Shown: positions 27,340-35,504 of the stretch, in pieces
How the letters are laid out: every line of letters starts with the position of its first letter
Numbering within the stretch: position 1 is the first letter of the stretch
Origin: Actinomycetospora callitridis
GTDB taxonomy: Bacteria > Actinomycetota > Actinomycetes > Mycobacteriales > Pseudonocardiaceae
Direction: 5' to 3'
Assembly (NCBI RefSeq): GCF_028737265.1
Contig: NZ_JAQZAK010000001.1
Coordinates: 1,151,455 to 1,215,454, forward strand
DNA: 64,000 bases
Made by a program: the position numbers and the translations under genes
The notes under the pieces: generated by a model
Seen by the model: only the letters and a program-made list of their open reading frames with translations
Told to the model about the DNA's origin: nothing
The model's database searches: none

Positions 27340-27992
27340 GAGCTGCAGTCGACCGTGCGCAGGGCGGTCAGCGTGGCGGCGTCGGGCGTCGGGGCCGGGG
27401 CGCCCGAGCCGTCGGTGGCCGTCTGGCGGCCCAGCGCCCGCAGGGCCTCGGTGACGGGCTGGCCGGGGGAGATGTCGCGGAAGTCGTCGCCGAGCGCCAG
27501 GTCGACCTCGCTGCCGGTGCGGCCGTCGGACACGAGCTCGGCGCACGGCACCACGAGGCTCACCGTGCGGGCCGCGGAGGCGCCCTCGGGCCCGTAGCGG
27601 ATCTGCCCGACGCACGAGAGGTCCTGCGCGGGGTAGAAGGGGTCGTTGTCGGGCGGGGCCGCCTCGGCGATGCCCAGCTCGCCGAGCTCGGCGGCCGCCA
27701 GCTGGGCCTGCCCGCGCTGCCCGGCGCCGTTGAGGACCTTCACGCGCACGTCGCCGGGCGCGGCGGCCTGCTGGTCGTCCAGCGCGTCGGAGGCCTGCGG
27801 TGCGCCCGCCCCCGCCACCGGCGAGGCGTTGCAGGACGTCACCGAGCCCGCCGTGGAGTTGGTGAACACGATGGTCCAGGTGACGATGCTCGCCACCGCC
27901 AGCACGGCCACCAGAACCGTGGCCGGCACCATGTTGCGCCGCCGGTAGACGTCGCGGACACGTGACGTGCCCGCCTTGAACGTGCCGACCAC
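27336..27992 (-). CDS. cei: Envelope integrity protein Cei (LytR C-terminal domain)
   Basis: The 218-aa protein has a basic N-terminus (TFKAGTSRVRDVYRRRN), one transmembrane helix (VPATVLVAVLAVASIVTWTIVF, about residues 21-42) and an extracytoplasmic LytR_C-type domain. That domain includes VRVKVLNGAGQRGQAQLAAAEL and two or more cysteines likely to form disulfides. The mycobacterial orthologue Rv2700 is needed for envelope integrity and virulence. The GTG at 27992 follows GGAAGGGG, and the length equals that of Rv2700. Gene order suhB-cei-DUF4193 is conserved. Confidence 0.87.
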   Translation of the reverse strand: MVGTFKAGTSRVRDVYRRRNMVPATVLVAVLAVASIVTWTIVFTNSTAGSVTSCNASPVAGAGAPQASDALDDQQAAAPGDVRVKVLNGAGQRGQAQLAAAELGELGIAEAAPPDNDPFYPAQDLSCVGQIRYGPEGASAARTVSLVVPCAELVSDGRTGSEVDLALGDDFRDISPGQPVTEALRALGRQTATDGSGAPAPTPDAATLTALRTVDCSS

Positions 27993-28381
27993 CGACGCCC
28001 CTTCCCGCCCCGACGCGGCGAGAGACCTCGGCCCGCCGCGTCGGGGCCAGAGTAGTGGTCCCCCTGCGCGACCGACCCCGGCCGCGGCCCGGCGTGGCGG
28101 GGACGGCGGGGAAGGGGTCGTGGACGTGCGGGTTGCCGGGTCGTGTCCGTTCCGCCGCGCCGCTGACACCGGGGCCGGCTGACCGGGCGGGGTCGCGTGG
28201 GTTACCCTCCCGCCGCTCCGCAGCCTCTGCGCGGACGTCGCGTTCGTCCGCGCCGGGTCACCCCGGTGAGACCCGGGTCACTTTCCCGGTCCGGCACAAA
28301 CGGCCGTCCTCCCGCGTTGTGCTGCCGCACGACAGATGTACCTCCGGCAGCAACCGGGCAAGACCGAGGGTGGGACACCGC
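27993..28381. other. 389-bp divergent promoter region (cei / DUF4193)
   Basis: No gene is supported. A minus-strand -10 TACTCT (28054-28049) predicts cei RNA starting near 28042. On the plus side, the last 60 nt before the DUF4193 ATG contain TTGTGC (28317-28322) and an AT-richer patch, but I see no convincing -10. No long inverted repeat is evident. Confidence 0.4.
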
Positions 28382-28684
28382 ATGGCGACCGACTACGACG
28401 CGCCGCGCCGCAACGAGACCGACGAGATGGGTGAGGACTCCCTCGAGGAGCTCAAGGCCCGGCGCAACGAAGCGCAGTCCGCCGCCGTCGACGTCGACGA
28501 GACCGACACCGCAGAGAGCTTCGAGCTCCCCGGGGCCGACCTCTCCGGCGAGGAACTGACGGTCCGCGTACTGCCCAAGCAGGCTGACGAGTTCACCTGT
28601 GGAAGCTGTTTCCTCGTCCATCACCGCAGCCGCCTCGCCGACCAGCGAGGAGGCCTCTTCATCTGCCGCGACTGTGCGGCGTGA
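28382..28684 (+). CDS. DUF4193 domain-containing protein
   Basis: This 100-aa acidic protein starts MATDYDAPRRNETDE, has SLEELKARRNEAQSAAVDVDE and ends with a four-cysteine zinc site CGSCFLVHHRSRL...FICRDCAA. It is the orthologue of Rv2699c, a small conserved actinobacterial protein of unknown function reported as essential in mycobacteria. Its TGA abuts the stop codon of the converging DUF3093 gene with no gap (TGATCA). Confidence 0.9.
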   Translation: MATDYDAPRRNETDEMGEDSLEELKARRNEAQSAAVDVDETDTAESFELPGADLSGEELTVRVLPKQADEFTCGSCFLVHHRSRLADQRGGLFICRDCAA

Positions 28685-29194
28685 TCACCGGAGCGCCGCG
28701 ATCAGGTGCTCCGGACGACGGGTGGAGATGACCCAGTAGGGGGTGGGGTCGTCCGGGTCGAGCACCTCGATCCGGACGACGGGCCCCACCCAGGGACGGT
28801 GCAGAACGAACGCCTGCGGGTCGAGCTGGGGGCCGAGTGCCTCCCGCTTGGCCTCGCCGGTGACGACGTCGACCCGTCCGACGAACGACACCGGGAGATG
28901 GGCCTCGCCGGCGCGCAGCTCGCGCGCGGCCCGGTCGGCCCCTCCCGACGGCGTGCCGACCCCGACACGCACGCGGCCCAGCCAGATCAGCACGGCCGCC
29001 GCCAGCGGCAGCAGGAGCACGTAGGGCAGCCAGGAGCGCACGCCGGGATAGCCCATGTGCAGCTCGGCCGCCAGGAGCACCGCGATCAGCAGCGCGGGCG
29101 GCCACCACCACCAGGGCACCGTCAGGCGCTCGTCGTGGTCGGCCCCGTCTCCGGGGCCCGCGTCGGATCCCGGTGAGGGCCGTGGGGAGCTCAC
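28685..29194 (-). CDS. DUF3093 domain-containing membrane protein
   Basis: The 169-aa protein has two transmembrane segments at its N-terminus (about residues 30-75, WWWWPPALLIAVLL and SWLPYVLLLPLAAAVLIWL). A conserved cytoplasmic domain follows, with HLPVSFVGRVDVV, LDPQAFVLHRPWV and TPYWVISTRRPEHLIAAL, as in DUF3093 (Rv2698-like). Function is unknown. The start GTG 29194 is set by a TACTCT -10 box ending 7 nt before it; that box overlaps the divergent dut promoter. Confidence 0.87.
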   Translation of the reverse strand: MSSPRPSPGSDAGPGDGADHDERLTVPWWWWPPALLIAVLLAAELHMGYPGVRSWLPYVLLLPLAAAVLIWLGRVRVGVGTPSGGADRAARELRAGEAHLPVSFVGRVDVVTGEAKREALGPQLDPQAFVLHRPWVGPVVRIEVLDPDDPTPYWVISTRRPEHLIAALR

Positions 29195-29201
29195 GACACC
29201 C

Positions 29202-29211
29202 AGAGTAGTCT
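29202..29211. promoter_or_regulatory. Overlapping divergent -10 boxes of DUF3093 and dut
   Basis: Minus-strand TACTCT (29207-29202) lies 7 nt before the DUF3093 GTG. Plus-strand TAGTCT (29206-29211) lies 8 nt before the dut GTG at 29220. The two boxes share the TA at 29206-29207, so polymerase should be able to serve only one gene at a time. Both mRNAs would be leaderless. Confidence 0.55.
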
Positions 29212-29219
29212 CGCGCGCC

Positions 29220-29717
29220 GTGGTGCAGGTCGACCTCGTCCGCCTCGATCCCGGGCTCCCCGTGCCGGCGCAGGCCCGTCCCGGTGACGCCGGCACGGAT
29301 CTCGCAGCCGCCCACGACGTGACCCTCGCTCCCGGCGAGCGCGCCCTCGTGGGCACCGGGATCGCGCTCGTGCTCCCCGAGGGCTACGCGGCGTTCGTGA
29401 TGCCCCGCTCGGGGCTCGCCGTCCGTGAGGGCATCGGGCTGCTCAACGCGCCCGGCACGATCGACGCCGGGTACCGCGGCGAGGTCAAGGTGTGCCTGGT
29501 CAACCACGACCCGGCCCGCACGGTGAGCCTGCGGCGCGGTGACCGCGTCGCCCAGCTCGTCGTCCAGCGGGTGGAGGAGACGGTGTTCCGGGTCCTCGAG
29601 GGCGTCGACGACGTCGAGGCCCTGGCCGCGCACGCGCCGTCGGCCCGGGGGGAGGGCGGCTTCGGATCGACCGGGGTCGCCGGCGGGGGACGTCGTACGG
29701 AAGGAGACCAGCGGTGA
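29220..29717 (+). CDS. dut: dUTP diphosphatase
   Basis: The 165-aa trimeric dUTPase hydrolyses dUTP to dUMP and pyrophosphate, keeping uracil out of DNA. Family motifs are visible: AGTDLAAAHD (1), MPRSGLAVREGI (2), GTIDAGYRGEVKVCLVN (3, catalytic Asp and uracil-binding Tyr), RRGDRVAQLVVQ (4) and the flexible C-terminal RGEGGFGSTG (5). Two consecutive GTGs (29220, 29223) are possible starts; 29220 fits the leaderless promoter. Its stop overlaps the DUF3710 start (GTGA), and the gene order equals that around Rv2697c. Confidence 0.95.
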   Translation: MVQVDLVRLDPGLPVPAQARPGDAGTDLAAAHDVTLAPGERALVGTGIALVLPEGYAAFVMPRSGLAVREGIGLLNAPGTIDAGYRGEVKVCLVNHDPARTVSLRRGDRVAQLVVQRVEETVFRVLEGVDDVEALAAHAPSARGEGGFGSTGVAGGGRRTEGDQR

Positions 29718-30448
29718 GCGAGGACGTGCGGGGTGGGCGTCACCGGCAGCGCGCGGGGCGGGTGGCCCAGGTCGGCGTCGCCGCCGACCCCGCGGGGCGC
29801 CGTCACCACCAGCGACAGGGCCCGTGGGACGCCGAGGAGGCGCCGCGCGACGGCCGGCTGCGCCTGGACCTCGGCTCGGTGCAGCTGCCCGTGCCCCGAG
29901 GGGCCCGTCTCAAGGCCGAGCCCGACCCCTCCGGCCCGCTGCGGGCGGTGCACGCGATGGTCCCCGAGGGCCGGCTGACGGTCAGCGCCTTCGCCGCGCC
30001 GCGCACCGGTGGCCTCTGGCCCGAGCTGGTGGAGGAGCTCGCCGCCCAGCTCCAGAAGGAGGGCGCGACGATCCGGCGCGACCGCGGGGAGTGGGGCCGC
30101 GAGCTCGTGGCCCGCAACGGCACCACCGTGGCGCGGGTCATCGGCGTCGAGGGACCCCGGTGGATGCTGCGCGGCGTCGGCACCGGGCCGGTCGAGCACG
30201 CCCTCAAGCTGCACGGGCTCCTGCGCGAGATGCTCCGCGGCACGGTCGTCGTCCGCTCGTCGGACGCGCTGCCGGTGCGCTCGCTGCTGCCGCTCGACGT
30301 GCCCGAGGACGTGCCCGAGGAGTTCGCCGACTCGCTGGTCGAGTCGATGCCCACCAAGCCCCGGCAGATCACCCGGCCCGAGGGTCCGGTGATCCCGATG
30401 ATGCTGCCGCAGCGGCCCGGGGCGGGCACCTCACCGGGCCGCAGCTGA
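29714..30448 (+). CDS. DUF3710 domain-containing protein
   Basis: This 244-aa protein has a variable basic N-terminus of about 35 residues and then the DUF3710 core: RLDLGSVQLPVPRGARLKAE, LTVSAFAAPRTGGLWPELVEEL, WMLRGVGTG and a final PVIPMMLPQRPG. The orthologue is Rv2696c; function is unknown. It is translationally coupled to dut by a GTGA overlap. The next gene is 122 nt away behind its own promoter. Confidence 0.88.
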   Translation: MSEDVRGGRHRQRAGRVAQVGVAADPAGRRHHQRQGPWDAEEAPRDGRLRLDLGSVQLPVPRGARLKAEPDPSGPLRAVHAMVPEGRLTVSAFAAPRTGGLWPELVEELAAQLQKEGATIRRDRGEWGRELVARNGTTVARVIGVEGPRWMLRGVGTGPVEHALKLHGLLREMLRGTVVVRSSDALPVRSLLPLDVPEDVPEEFADSLVESMPTKPRQITRPEGPVIPMMLPQRPGAGTSPGRS

Positions 30449-30497
30449 GCAGGTCGTGAGCTGCGGGACACGGGCGACCGATCGCACACGACAGGAC

Positions 30498-30503
30498 TAT
30501 TCT
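30498..30503 (+). promoter_or_regulatory. -10 box (TATTCT) for the OB-fold gene
   Basis: TATTCT in the gap after DUF3710 predicts a start near 30511 and a leader of about 60 nt. No clear -35 is seen. Confidence 0.4.
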
Positions 30504-30570
30504 CGGGAGCAGTCCGCGGCCGACGGCGCCCGATCGAGGCGACGTCCGCGGTGACGGCACAGGAGCGGTC

Positions 30571-30945
30571 ATGAGCGCCGAGAGCGGATTCCTGCGACGC
30601 ATGGTCCGTCGGCTCACCTCCGACGTCGGCGACCTCGACGCGGACGACCTGTCCGCCGAGGCCGTCCGGTCCGGGTGCAACCGTGCCTGCGACTCGAGCA
30701 CGGGCGAGGCGGTGACCGTCAAGGGCCGCCTGCGCTCGGTGGAGATCTGTCCGCGCGGCTCGGTGGCCACGCTCGAGGCCGAGCTCTTCGACGGCACCGA
30801 CGGCGTCACCCTGGTGTGGCTGGGACGCCGCCGGATCCCGGGCATCGAGCCGGGTCGCACCGTGCGCGCCAGCGGCCGGGTGGCGGTCCGGGACGGGCGG
30901 AAGGTCATCTACAACCCGTACTACGAGCTCCAGCGGACGCACTGA
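30571..30945 (+). CDS. OB-fold nucleic-acid-binding protein
   Basis: The 124-aa protein (MSAESGFLRRMVRRL...) carries an OB-fold tRNA-anticodon-type module. EAVTVKGRLRSVEICPRGSVATLEAELFDGTDGVTLVWLGRR gives strands 1-3 and RTVRASGRVAVRDGRKVIYNPYYEL strands 4-5. It corresponds to Rv2694c in the syntenic block. It probably binds single-stranded nucleic acid or a protein; no catalytic residues are seen. Confidence 0.87.
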   Translation: MSAESGFLRRMVRRLTSDVGDLDADDLSAEAVRSGCNRACDSSTGEAVTVKGRLRSVEICPRGSVATLEAELFDGTDGVTLVWLGRRRIPGIEPGRTVRASGRVAVRDGRKVIYNPYYELQRTH

Positions 30946-30973
30946 GTACCGTGGTCCCACCGGCCGTCGGCCG

Positions 30974-31885
30974 GTGCGGGACGCCCCGCCCGGGCCGTCC
31001 GCCGTCCTCCGGGAGACCGCCATCCGACCCGAGACGCGCCCCTCCGATCCCGGCCCGGCGTCCGACCCCGCCGGCCCGGCCGAGCCGATCGACCCGCCCA
31101 CGGGTCCCGTGCGCGGTGTGGGTGCCCCGCGCCGCGAGGAGCCGGAGACCGAGGCCCTGGGCACGCCGGTGGTGCGCGACGAGGCCCGCGACGAGGCTCC
31201 CGACGACCCCGATCCGGATGCGGACGACGCCCCCGCGCCCCGCAACCCCACGCTGCTCGACCAGATGGGCGGGATGTCGGGGATCGTGGCCTCCGGCGTC
31301 CCGGTGGTCGTGTTCGTCGTGGCCCAGGCCGTCGCCGGCAACCTCGTCGCGTCGATCGTCGCGGCGGTCGCGTCCGCGCTCCTGGTGGCCGGCTGGCGGC
31401 TCACGCGCGGCGAGGCGGTCCAGCCCGCCCTGTCCGGCCTGCTCGGCGTCGCGGTCTGCGCGTTCGTCGCCTGGCGCACGGGCGAGGCCAGGGGCTTCTT
31501 CCTGCTCGGCATCTGGACGAGCCTGATCTACGGCGGCGTCTTCCTGCTGTCGGTGATCGTCCGGCGACCGCTGGTCGGGGTCATCTGGCACCTCGTCAAC
31601 GGCGAGGGCCAGGCCTGGCGCCGGGACGTCGCGGTGCGCCGCGCGTTCGACATCGCCTCGCTCGCCTGGGTCGTCGTGTTCGGGGCGCGCTTCGTCGTCC
31701 AGCGCTGGCTCTACGACTCCGTCTACGCCGACACCTGGCTGGGCTGGGTCCGCATCGCGATGGGCGTGCCGCTGGCCGCCGTCGCCGCCGCGGTCACGGT
31801 GTGGGCGGTCCGGCGCAGCCGCCGGGCCCACACCCACGGCCGGTCACGACCCGAGACCCGGCCCCACTCCCGACGGGCCCGCTAG
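30974..31885 (+). CDS. DUF3159 domain-containing membrane protein
   Basis: This protein of about 303 aa starts with roughly 85 disordered, proline/acid-rich residues. DUF3159 follows, with five or six transmembrane segments: LLDQMGGMSGIVASGVPVVVFVV, FLLGIWTSLIYGGVFLLSVIVRRPLVG and IASLAWVVVFGARFVVQRWLY. It corresponds to Rv2693c; the fold resembles small membrane enzymes of the VUT/intracellular-septation type, but function is unknown. The GTG at 30974 is a best guess, with no good ribosome site. The stop shares CTAG with the converging trkA-type gene. Confidence 0.83.
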   Translation: MRDAPPGPSAVLRETAIRPETRPSDPGPASDPAGPAEPIDPPTGPVRGVGAPRREEPETEALGTPVVRDEARDEAPDDPDPDADDAPAPRNPTLLDQMGGMSGIVASGVPVVVFVVAQAVAGNLVASIVAAVASALLVAGWRLTRGEAVQPALSGLLGVAVCAFVAWRTGEARGFFLLGIWTSLIYGGVFLLSVIVRRPLVGVIWHLVNGEGQAWRRDVAVRRAFDIASLAWVVVFGARFVVQRWLYDSVYADTWLGWVRIAMGVPLAAVAAAVTVWAVRRSRRAHTHGRSRPETRPHSRRAR

Positions 31886-32553
31886 CTCGCCTCCGGTCGG
31901 CCCTTGAGGACGCGCTGGATCTCCTCCTCGAGGTCCTCCGAGGCGACGAACATCAGCTCGTCGCCCGGCTCGATCGGGTCGTCGGGCTGCGGGACGATCA
32001 CGCGGCCGCCGCGCAGGATCGCGACGAGGGCGGCCTCGCGGGGCAGGGGCACCTCGCGCACGGCGCGCCCGGCCAGCGGGGTGTTGGGCGGCAGGGTGAC
32101 CTCGACGAGGTTCGCGGTGCCCTGACGCAGCGTCATCAGGCGCACGAGGTCGCCGACGGACACGGCCTCCTCGACCATCGCCGCGAGCATGCGCGGGGTG
32201 GACACGGCGACGTCGACGCCCCAGGCGTCGGTGAACAGCCACTCGTTGCGCGGGTCGTTCACGCGGGCCACGACGCGGCGCACGGCGAACTCGGTCTTCG
32301 CGAGCAGGGAGACGACGAGGTTGACCTTGTCGTCGCCGGTCGCCGCGATGACGACGTCGCAGCCCTGCACGCGGGCCTCCTCGAGGGAGGCCAGCTCGCA
32401 GGCGTCGGCGTGCACCCACTCGGCCTGCGGGACGGCCTCGGGCTCGACGTGGGTGAGGTCGCGCTCGATGAGCATCACCTCGTGCTCGGCCTCGACGAGC
32501 TCGGCGGCGATCGAACGGCCGACCGCCCCGGCGCCGGCCACGGTCACACGCAT
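31882..32553 (-). CDS. ceoC: TrkA-type potassium uptake regulator (CeoC-like)
   Basis: The 223-aa protein has an RCK-N Rossmann domain (MRVTVAGAGAVGRSIAAELVEAEHEVMLIERD, NAD-binding GxGxxG) and an RCK-C domain near the C-terminus (TLPPNTPLAGRAVREVPLPREAALVAILRGGRVIVP). It is the cytoplasmic gating subunit of a K+ transport system and corresponds to Rv2692. A second RCK protein is encoded 25 nt upstream on the same strand, and the two probably assemble together. No Trk membrane subunit is encoded here. The ATG follows GGGAGGGA. Confidence 0.9.
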   Translation of the reverse strand: MRVTVAGAGAVGRSIAAELVEAEHEVMLIERDLTHVEPEAVPQAEWVHADACELASLEEARVQGCDVVIAATGDDKVNLVVSLLAKTEFAVRRVVARVNDPRNEWLFTDAWGVDVAVSTPRMLAAMVEEAVSVGDLVRLMTLRQGTANLVEVTLPPNTPLAGRAVREVPLPREAALVAILRGGRVIVPQPDDPIEPGDELMFVASEDLEEEIQRVLKGRPEAS

Positions 32554-32578
32554 CGGTCGTCCCTCCCGGGCACCCGTA

Positions 32579-33247
32579 TCACTGCTCCGCCCTCTCCGGT
32601 GACGCCGCCGCCGCGGCGGTGACCGCGGCCACCGTGCCGCTGACCGCGGCCGTGTACACGACATCCTCCGCCTGCAGGACCGTCTCCGGGGTGGTGAGCA
32701 CGCCGGTGCCGAACCGGACGATGAAGGCCACGCGGCTGCCCGTGGCCTCCTCGAGCTCGGTGACCGGCCGGCCCGCCCAGTCCTCGTGGAAGTGCACCTG
32801 CATGATCGCGACGGTGCCCGACGGGTCGCGCCAGGCCGTGGCCACGCCGTCGGGCAGCAGCATCCGCAGGAAGCGGTCGGTGGTCCACGGCACCGTGGCG
32901 ACGGTGGGGATGCCGAGGCGCTCGTAAACCGCGGCGCGCTTGGCGTCGTAGATGCGGGCGACGACGTGGGCGACGCCGAAGGTCTCGCGGGCCACGCGCG
33001 CGGCGATGATGTTGGAGTTGTCCCCGGAGGAGACCGCCGCGAACGCCTCGGCGCGGTGGATGCCCGCGGCCGTCAGCGTCTCGCGGTCGAAGCCGGTGCC
33101 CACGACCTCCTGGCCGTGGAAGTCGCTGCCGAGGCGGCGGAACGCCTGGGCGTCGCGGTCGACCACGGCCACGTCGTGGCCCAGCCGCTCCAGGGCCAGG
33201 GCGAGGGAGGACCCCACGCGCCCGCAGCCCATCACGACGATGTGCAC
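32579..33247 (-). CDS. ceoB: TrkA-type potassium uptake regulator (CeoB-like)
   Basis: The 222-aa RCK protein has MHIVVMGCGRVGSSLALALERLGHDVAVVDRD with the GxGxxG nucleotide fold. FDRETLTAAGIHRAEAFAAVSSGDNSN and a C-terminal RCK-C domain follow. It corresponds to Rv2691. It forms an operon with ceoC downstream and is divergent from the APC-type permease gene, a combination kept in mycobacteria. GTG start at 33247 behind GGGGAGG. Confidence 0.9.
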   Translation of the reverse strand: MHIVVMGCGRVGSSLALALERLGHDVAVVDRDAQAFRRLGSDFHGQEVVGTGFDRETLTAAGIHRAEAFAAVSSGDNSNIIAARVARETFGVAHVVARIYDAKRAAVYERLGIPTVATVPWTTDRFLRMLLPDGVATAWRDPSGTVAIMQVHFHEDWAGRPVTELEEATGSRVAFIVRFGTGVLTTPETVLQAEDVVYTAAVSGTVAAVTAAAAASPERAEQ

Positions 33248-33359
33248 GCCGCCTCCCCGATCCTCGCTCGGCCGCGCCGGAACATCCCCGGACGGGCGGT
33301 GCGCACCGTATCTCCCCGGAGGGCGTACCCACCGATGCGCTGGTCGGTGCGGACGCGCC

Positions 33360-33365
33360 TACGCT
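33360..33365 (+). promoter_or_regulatory. -10 box (TACGCT) for a leaderless APC permease gene
   Basis: TACGCT ends 6 nt before the GTG at 33372. No ribosome-binding site is present. Confidence 0.5.
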
Positions 33366-33371
33366 CGCCAC

Positions 33372-35504
33372 GTGTCCAAGCTCGCCACGGCGACCAAGCG
33401 CCTGCTGCTCGGCCTGCCGTTCCGCAGCGACGAGCTGCAGGGCACGCTGTTGCGCAAGCGGGTCGCCCTGCCCGTGTTCGCCTCCGACGCGCTGTCGTCG
33501 GTGGCCTACGCGCCGCAGGAGGTGCTGATCACCCTGTCGCTGGCCGGGCTGGGGGCCTACGCGCTGTCGCCCTGGGTGGGCGCGGCAGTGATCCTCGTGC
33601 TCGGCACGGTCATCGTGAGCTACCGGCAGAACGTGCACGCCTACCCGTCCGGCGGCGGCGACTACGAGATCGCGACGGTGAACCTCGGCAAGTACGCCGG
33701 GCTGACCGTGGCCAGCGCCCTGCTCGTCGACTACACGCTCACGGTGGCCGTGTCGGTGTCGTCGGCCGCGGACAACCTCGGCGCGCTCGTGCCGTTCGTC
33801 GGCGACCACAAGGTGCTCTTCGCGGTGCTGGCCATCATCGTCCTCACCGCCGTCAACCTGCGGGGGGTCCGCGAGTCCGGGGCCGCCTTCGCGATCCCGA
33901 CCTACTGCTTCATCGTCTGCATGGTCGGCATGATCGTCGTCGGTGCCCTGCGGCTGGCCTCCGGCGACGCCCTGGTCGCCCCGAGCGCCGGGTTCGGGGT
34001 GCTCCCCGAGGGCGGCGGCGACTCCACCGACGACCTCACCCAGCTGGCGCTCGTCTTCCTCGTCCTGCGCTCGTTCACCCAGGGCTGCGCCGCCCTGACC
34101 GGCGTGGAGGCCATCAGCAACGGGGTGCCGGCGTTCCGCAAGCCCAAGTCGCGCAACGCCGCCACCACGCTGGCGCTGCTCGGGCTGATCTCGGTCTTCC
34201 TGTTCTCCGGGATGATCGCCCTGGCCCGCGCGTCGGGCGTGGTCATGGCCGAGCGCCCGGGCGACCAGCTCGTCGGCGCCCCGGCGGACTACCGCCAGGA
34301 GACGCTGGTCGCGCAGCTCGCGCGCACGGTCTTCGACGGCTTCCCGCCCGGCTTCTGGGCGGTCACGATCTTCACCGCGCTGATCCTCGTGCTCGCCGCC
34401 AACACCGCGTTCAACGGCTTCCCCGTGCTCGGCTCGATCCTCGCGCAGGACCGCTACCTGCCCCGCCAGCTGCACACCCGCGGCGACCGGCTGGCGTTCT
34501 CCAACGGCATCCTGTTCCTGGCCTTCTTCGCCGTCGTGCTGGTGGTGGGCTTCGGCGCCGAGGTCACGGCGCTGATCCCGCTCTACACCGTCGGCGTCTT
34601 CGTCTCGTTCACCCTGAGCCAGACCGGCATGGTGCGGCACTGGACGCGGCTGCTGGGCACCGAGACGGACGCGACCGAGCGCTCCCGCCTGCGGCGCTCC
34701 CGGTGGGTCTCGGGCTTCGGCACGGCGATGACCGGCACGGTGCTGCTCGTCGTGCTGGTGACGAAGTTCGTGGTCGGCGCGTGGATCGCCATCGTCGCCG
34801 GGGTCCTCGCGTTCCTGCTGATGCTCTCGATCCGGCGCCACTACGACCGGATCTCCGAGGAGATCGCCGCCCCGGAGGTGATGACCAGCACGCTGCCCAG
34901 CCGCAACCACGCGATCGTGCTCGTCTCGCAGCTGCACATGCCGACGCTGCGGGCGGTGGCCTACGCCCGCGCGACCCGCCCGGACGTGCTCGAGGCGCTG
35001 ACGGTCAACGTCGACGACGGCGACACGCGGATGCTGGTCGCGCAGTGGGAGCGCCGCGACATCCCGGTGCCGCTCAAGGTCGTCGAGTCGCCCTACCGAG
35101 AGATCACCAAGCCGATCCTGCAGTACGTCAAGCGCATCCGGACCGACAACCCACGGGACGTGGTCACCGTCTTCATCCCCGAGTACGTGCTCGGGCGCTG
35201 GTGGGAGCAGCTGCTCCACAACCAGAGCGCCCTGCGGCTCAAGGGCCGCCTGCTCTTCCAACCCGGGGTGATGGTGGTCAGCGTGCCGTGGCAGCTCGAG
35301 TCCTCGAAGCGGGCGGCGGCCCGCCGTCCCCCCGGCGCGCCGGGCTCGGCGCGCCGCGGCTACGAGCCCCCGCCGGGTGCCGGCGGGCCCGCGGTACCGG
35401 CCGACGCCGCCCCGGCGCCGCCGCCGAGCCCCGCGACGGCCGGGCGCTCGCCGTCCCGGCGCCCCGCCGCCGGGCTCGACGAGACGCCGGCGCGACCGCG
35501 ATGA
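33372..35504 (+). CDS. APC-superfamily permease (amino acid or potassium transporter)
   Basis: The 710-aa protein has about 12 transmembrane helices in the first 480 residues: VFASDALSSVAYAPQEVLI, PSGGGDYEIATVNLG, GCAALTGVEAISNGVPAF, NTAFNGFPVLGSILAQDRYLPRQL. A soluble C-terminal domain of about 150 residues and a disordered Pro/Ala tail follow. It corresponds to Rv2690c. The DALSSVAYA and YPSGGGDYEIA motifs are those of KimA/YdaO-type potassium importers within the APC family, so K+ transport coupled to the neighbouring TrkA proteins is a reasonable inference. Amino acid transport remains possible. The start is leaderless; the stop overlaps the next ATG (ATGA). Confidence 0.88.
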   Translation: MSKLATATKRLLLGLPFRSDELQGTLLRKRVALPVFASDALSSVAYAPQEVLITLSLAGLGAYALSPWVGAAVILVLGTVIVSYRQNVHAYPSGGGDYEIATVNLGKYAGLTVASALLVDYTLTVAVSVSSAADNLGALVPFVGDHKVLFAVLAIIVLTAVNLRGVRESGAAFAIPTYCFIVCMVGMIVVGALRLASGDALVAPSAGFGVLPEGGGDSTDDLTQLALVFLVLRSFTQGCAALTGVEAISNGVPAFRKPKSRNAATTLALLGLISVFLFSGMIALARASGVVMAERPGDQLVGAPADYRQETLVAQLARTVFDGFPPGFWAVTIFTALILVLAANTAFNGFPVLGSILAQDRYLPRQLHTRGDRLAFSNGILFLAFFAVVLVVGFGAEVTALIPLYTVGVFVSFTLSQTGMVRHWTRLLGTETDATERSRLRRSRWVSGFGTAMTGTVLLVVLVTKFVVGAWIAIVAGVLAFLLMLSIRRHYDRISEEIAAPEVMTSTLPSRNHAIVLVSQLHMPTLRAVAYARATRPDVLEALTVNVDDGDTRMLVAQWERRDIPVPLKVVESPYREITKPILQYVKRIRTDNPRDVVTVFIPEYVLGRWWEQLLHNQSALRLKGRLLFQPGVMVVSVPWQLESSKRAAARRPPGAPGSARRGYEPPPGAGGPAVPADAAPAPPPSPATAGRSPSRRPAAGLDETPARPR

